Shown here piece by piece: positions 62,006 through 64,000 of a stretch of DNA of 64,000 bases. The notes under the pieces are model-generated. The model worked only from the letters and a program-made list of their open reading frames with translations. It was not told the DNA's origin and made no database searches. This DNA is from Aphelenchoides besseyi (taxonomy: Eukaryota > Nematoda > Chromadorea > Rhabditida > Aphelenchoididae). The stretch is taken from NCBI GenBank assembly GCA_024699855.1, contig JAMPIQ010000003.1:7440001-7504000 (forward strand), in the 5' to 3' direction. The first letter of the stretch is position 1; each line of letters starts with the position of its first letter. Position numbers and translations under genes: made by a program.

Positions 62006-63328
62006 TTATTCTGGAGCTTGCGTTTGGTTAGGAGTAGGATTAGTCGGAACGGACAGCCAATGCTTCTGTGTGGTTGTGTGATGAGTAGTTACTGCGGCAA
62101 TAGAACCTAGCAATGGAACACCACCTTCACCTAACTGCTGATCAGCCAAAACATCCATTGGATCGCTGAAAACAACCAAAAATAAACTGTCAATATTGTA
62201 AGTTAACGTACACAGTTTTCTCGTTCCAGTCCATCAATCCGAGATTTCGAGTTGCATCCACGAACATGTCGTGTCGTTCAGTTTTCTTCCAAACATAATA
62301 AAAGTAGACGAGTTCGCCAACGGTTCTGTCTGTCAACTAAACACATTTTGTTCGTTTCACTACGATTACCAACAAACCTCATTTTTCTGAATCAGATAAA
62401 AGTTCTTTCCGTGTTCACGAAAAGCAGCTTCAAAACCATCGACTTCGTCTTCGCTCATTGGACGCCAAACCTCTGGCCCGGTGATCCGAGGACCGTTGGC
62501 CGGAGGGAATGGAATCTGCTTCAGAGTTTCGTTTATGTTGTAGTCGTTCTTGTACAGCGCATAAAGCGCATTCTCGTCGTCAGCGACTGCCGTTGATTTT
62601 GGTGGTCGATTTGCTTGCGGCTGATCATCATCCAAATTTCCATTCAATTCACGCTCTCGGTCGTGATTCTTCTTTGCTACCGACGCCAGGAAATCTTTAA
62701 CCATCGTTTCCTCCTCATCGGTTCGTTTCGGTCTCCACAACGCTGTGCACTTGACTGGCGGGTCGTAGCTGACAGGTGCCGGTGCAGACTTTCCAATTGG
62801 AAGTGGAAGAGCAATCTACAAGCAAAAAAGTTCTTGTGATTTGATGGCCAACAAACCTGATACTGGTCGCCAATTCGGACATCTTTTTTCCAATACAAAG
62901 TTGCTTTCGGAACGTAGTCGTCGTCTTCTTCATCGTCACCAAACTCTTCAGCGAAATAGTCTTGGACGACGGCGGTAGTTTTCTCGGCAGCTGAAGAAGA
63001 AGTTGGCTGATCACTTGGCTCGACGCTTGAGGTTGTGATCTTGGAAACAACCGCCGCAGCTTCGCCGTAATATCTCCGCCGAAGTTCCTCCAGCGACAGC
63101 TCATTCTCTTCATTCAACATCCGCAGCTCGTCATTCACGTCTCCGTTTTCGTCCAAATCCTCTTCTTCGACCATCGTTTCTTAAAACAATCACGTAAAAA
63201 TGTCGACAATAATTTAAGTCGTGAGTTAAACAAAACTGCTGCGATTTTCAAAAGCCTCATTTACCTTCATCGTCTTCTTCGATTTCGTCGTCACTGAATT
63301 CGCTGGAACGTCCTTCTTCATCACTCAT
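62006..63328 (-). CDS. MIER1: MIER-family ELM2-SANT transcriptional corepressor
   Basis: Nuclear protein that recruits HDAC1/2 through its ELM2-SANT module. The minus-strand start MSDEEGRSSEFSDDEIEEDD (63328) opens an acidic N-terminus, as in MIER1. After a short intron LSLEELRRRYYGE is the acidic/RRYYG motif typical of MIER proteins (about 63080). The ELM2 domain begins at RIGDQYQ and continues with IALPLPIGKSAPAPVSYDP, LWRPKRTDEEETMVKDFLAS and DDENALYALYKNDYNINETL. The SANT domain has VWRPMSEDEVDGFEAAFREH, GKNFYLIQKNE and TVGELVYFYYVWKKTERHD. A short tail ends at 62006. It begins 31 bp after the stop of the USP gene on the same strand. Confidence 0.93.
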
Positions 63329-63359
63329 TTTGAACCAAAAAAGAATGTCACAAGAAAAA

Positions 63360-64000
63360 TTACTGTGCTCGAGCAGCCACAACAAAACCGCTCGGTAAAA
63401 GCGGCTCGCGCGTCGTTGACGTTAACTCGAGACGATTGGCCTTCTGTTCGTCCAAAGAAAAACACTTGAAGACGATGAATCTGTGGTCGTGAATAAGTGT
63501 AAAAGCTCACTTCAACAAGCTGCTCAACTTGAATGATGAAAACCCGTTTATTGATCAGGAATGTGAATAAGTTTGATTTCTCGTAGAACAAAACATAGGG
63601 AGTAGACGAAAAGTTCGTCGAGTTTTGAAGTTCTAACAAACTCATTTCACGAGTTTGTATATCGTTGAAAAGACGCCACTTGGATTGCTTGGTTCGAACA
63701 TACGAAACATAATGTCCGTAGTCGAGCTGAGATCCTCGATGCACAATCATCGACTTCAACGAATAGAATCCCAGCAGGTTCTTCTGATCACTTGGGACTT
63801 CACTCAGCCGAATACAAAGTGGTGGAAAAGGCACTGGAAACAGTTTGGATGCTGACAATTGATTTCCGACGAATTCGACTGAAAGCAGGAGTTGAGCGAA
63901 TGGACATTCGAATGCACCTCGAAACAAGTTGTAGCGGACAACCAAAACGCTGGGCAGTGAAATTGGACGAGTGGTTCGAGTGGCCTCGACCTTCCGATTG
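63360..64000 (-). CDS. Ubiquitin-specific protease (USP), C-terminal part; 5' end outside window
   Basis: Cysteine peptidase that removes ubiquitin. Only the last part of the catalytic domain is here, entering from the right edge: LPSVLVVRYNLFRGAF (the family's L-P-x-x-L-x-x-x-x-x-R strand), FYSLKSMIVHRGSQLDYGHY with the catalytic His in GHY, VSYVRTKQSKWRLFND and STPYVLFYEK, the usual domain end. The first part, with the Cys box, lies beyond 64000. After the domain the tail is uncertain; removing a 46-nt GT...AG intron gives a protein-like end with stop at 63360, while reading straight on would stop at 63325 and overlap the MIER start. Subfamily not assigned. Confidence 0.82.

Overview
This is a piece of a eukaryotic, metazoan nuclear genome. 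Genes are split by many very short introns (mostly 34-55 nt, GT...AG, with acceptors such as TTTTAG or TTTCAG). The gene content points to a nematode: a Patched-related (PTR) protein, a tandem pair of nicotinic-type Cys-loop receptor genes, a divergent ionotropic-glutamate-receptor-like channel, and several start codons that sit directly behind a 3' splice-site-like AG, as expected if spliced-leader trans-splicing is used. Which nematode it is cannot be read from the window. CpG and TCGA are frequent.

Layout. 1-3.3 kb: an unrecognised zinc-finger gene and a decayed RTE-like LINE carrying a probable nested solo LTR. 3.7-8.8 kb: a trypsin-like serine peptidase, a weak candidate gene, an iGluR-like channel and, on the other strand, a small secreted cysteine-containing protein. 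9.9-14 kb: paraplegin (minus) and the SAGA deubiquitinase-module subunit ATXN7L3/SGF11 (plus), sharing a 227-bp divergent promoter. 14-17.2 kb: no gene seen. 17.3-21.9 kb: the PTR gene, with a complete SSU72 phosphatase gene nested antisense in one of its introns. 22.5-29.9 kb, minus: ZNF598 (ribosome-collision E3 ligase) and TCERG1 (WW/FF transcription-splicing coupler). 30.2-35.3 kb, plus: an unrecognised small protein, PCMTD and PIGB. 35.8-37.2 kb: a small secreted protein (plus) and an unrecognised protein (minus). 37.2-40.8 kb: no gene seen. 40.8-47.8 kb: two tandem nicotinic-type subunit genes, the first needing a 4-nt microexon. 48.7-53.4 kb: RIC1. 54.3-58.3 kb, minus: SERBP1 and a threonine/serine dehydratase with an ACT domain. 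58.6-61.6 kb: E(z)/EZH histone methyltransferase. 62-64 kb, minus: a MIER-type ELM2-SANT corepressor and the C-terminal part of a ubiquitin-specific protease that runs off the window, the two separated by only about 31 bp.

Most genes are single-copy housekeeping or regulatory genes with no shared pathway; chromatin and transcription factors (ATXN7L3, SSU72, TCERG1, E(z), MIER) are well represented, probably by chance. Nothing here looks like a new multi-gene system. The most notable points are the SSU72-in-PTR nesting, the 4-nt microexon, introns near the lower size limit, the nested LTR in the RTE relic, and the tight USP-MIER spacing. All gene models were assembled by eye from reading frames and splice signals; terminal exons and small internal exons could be wrong.
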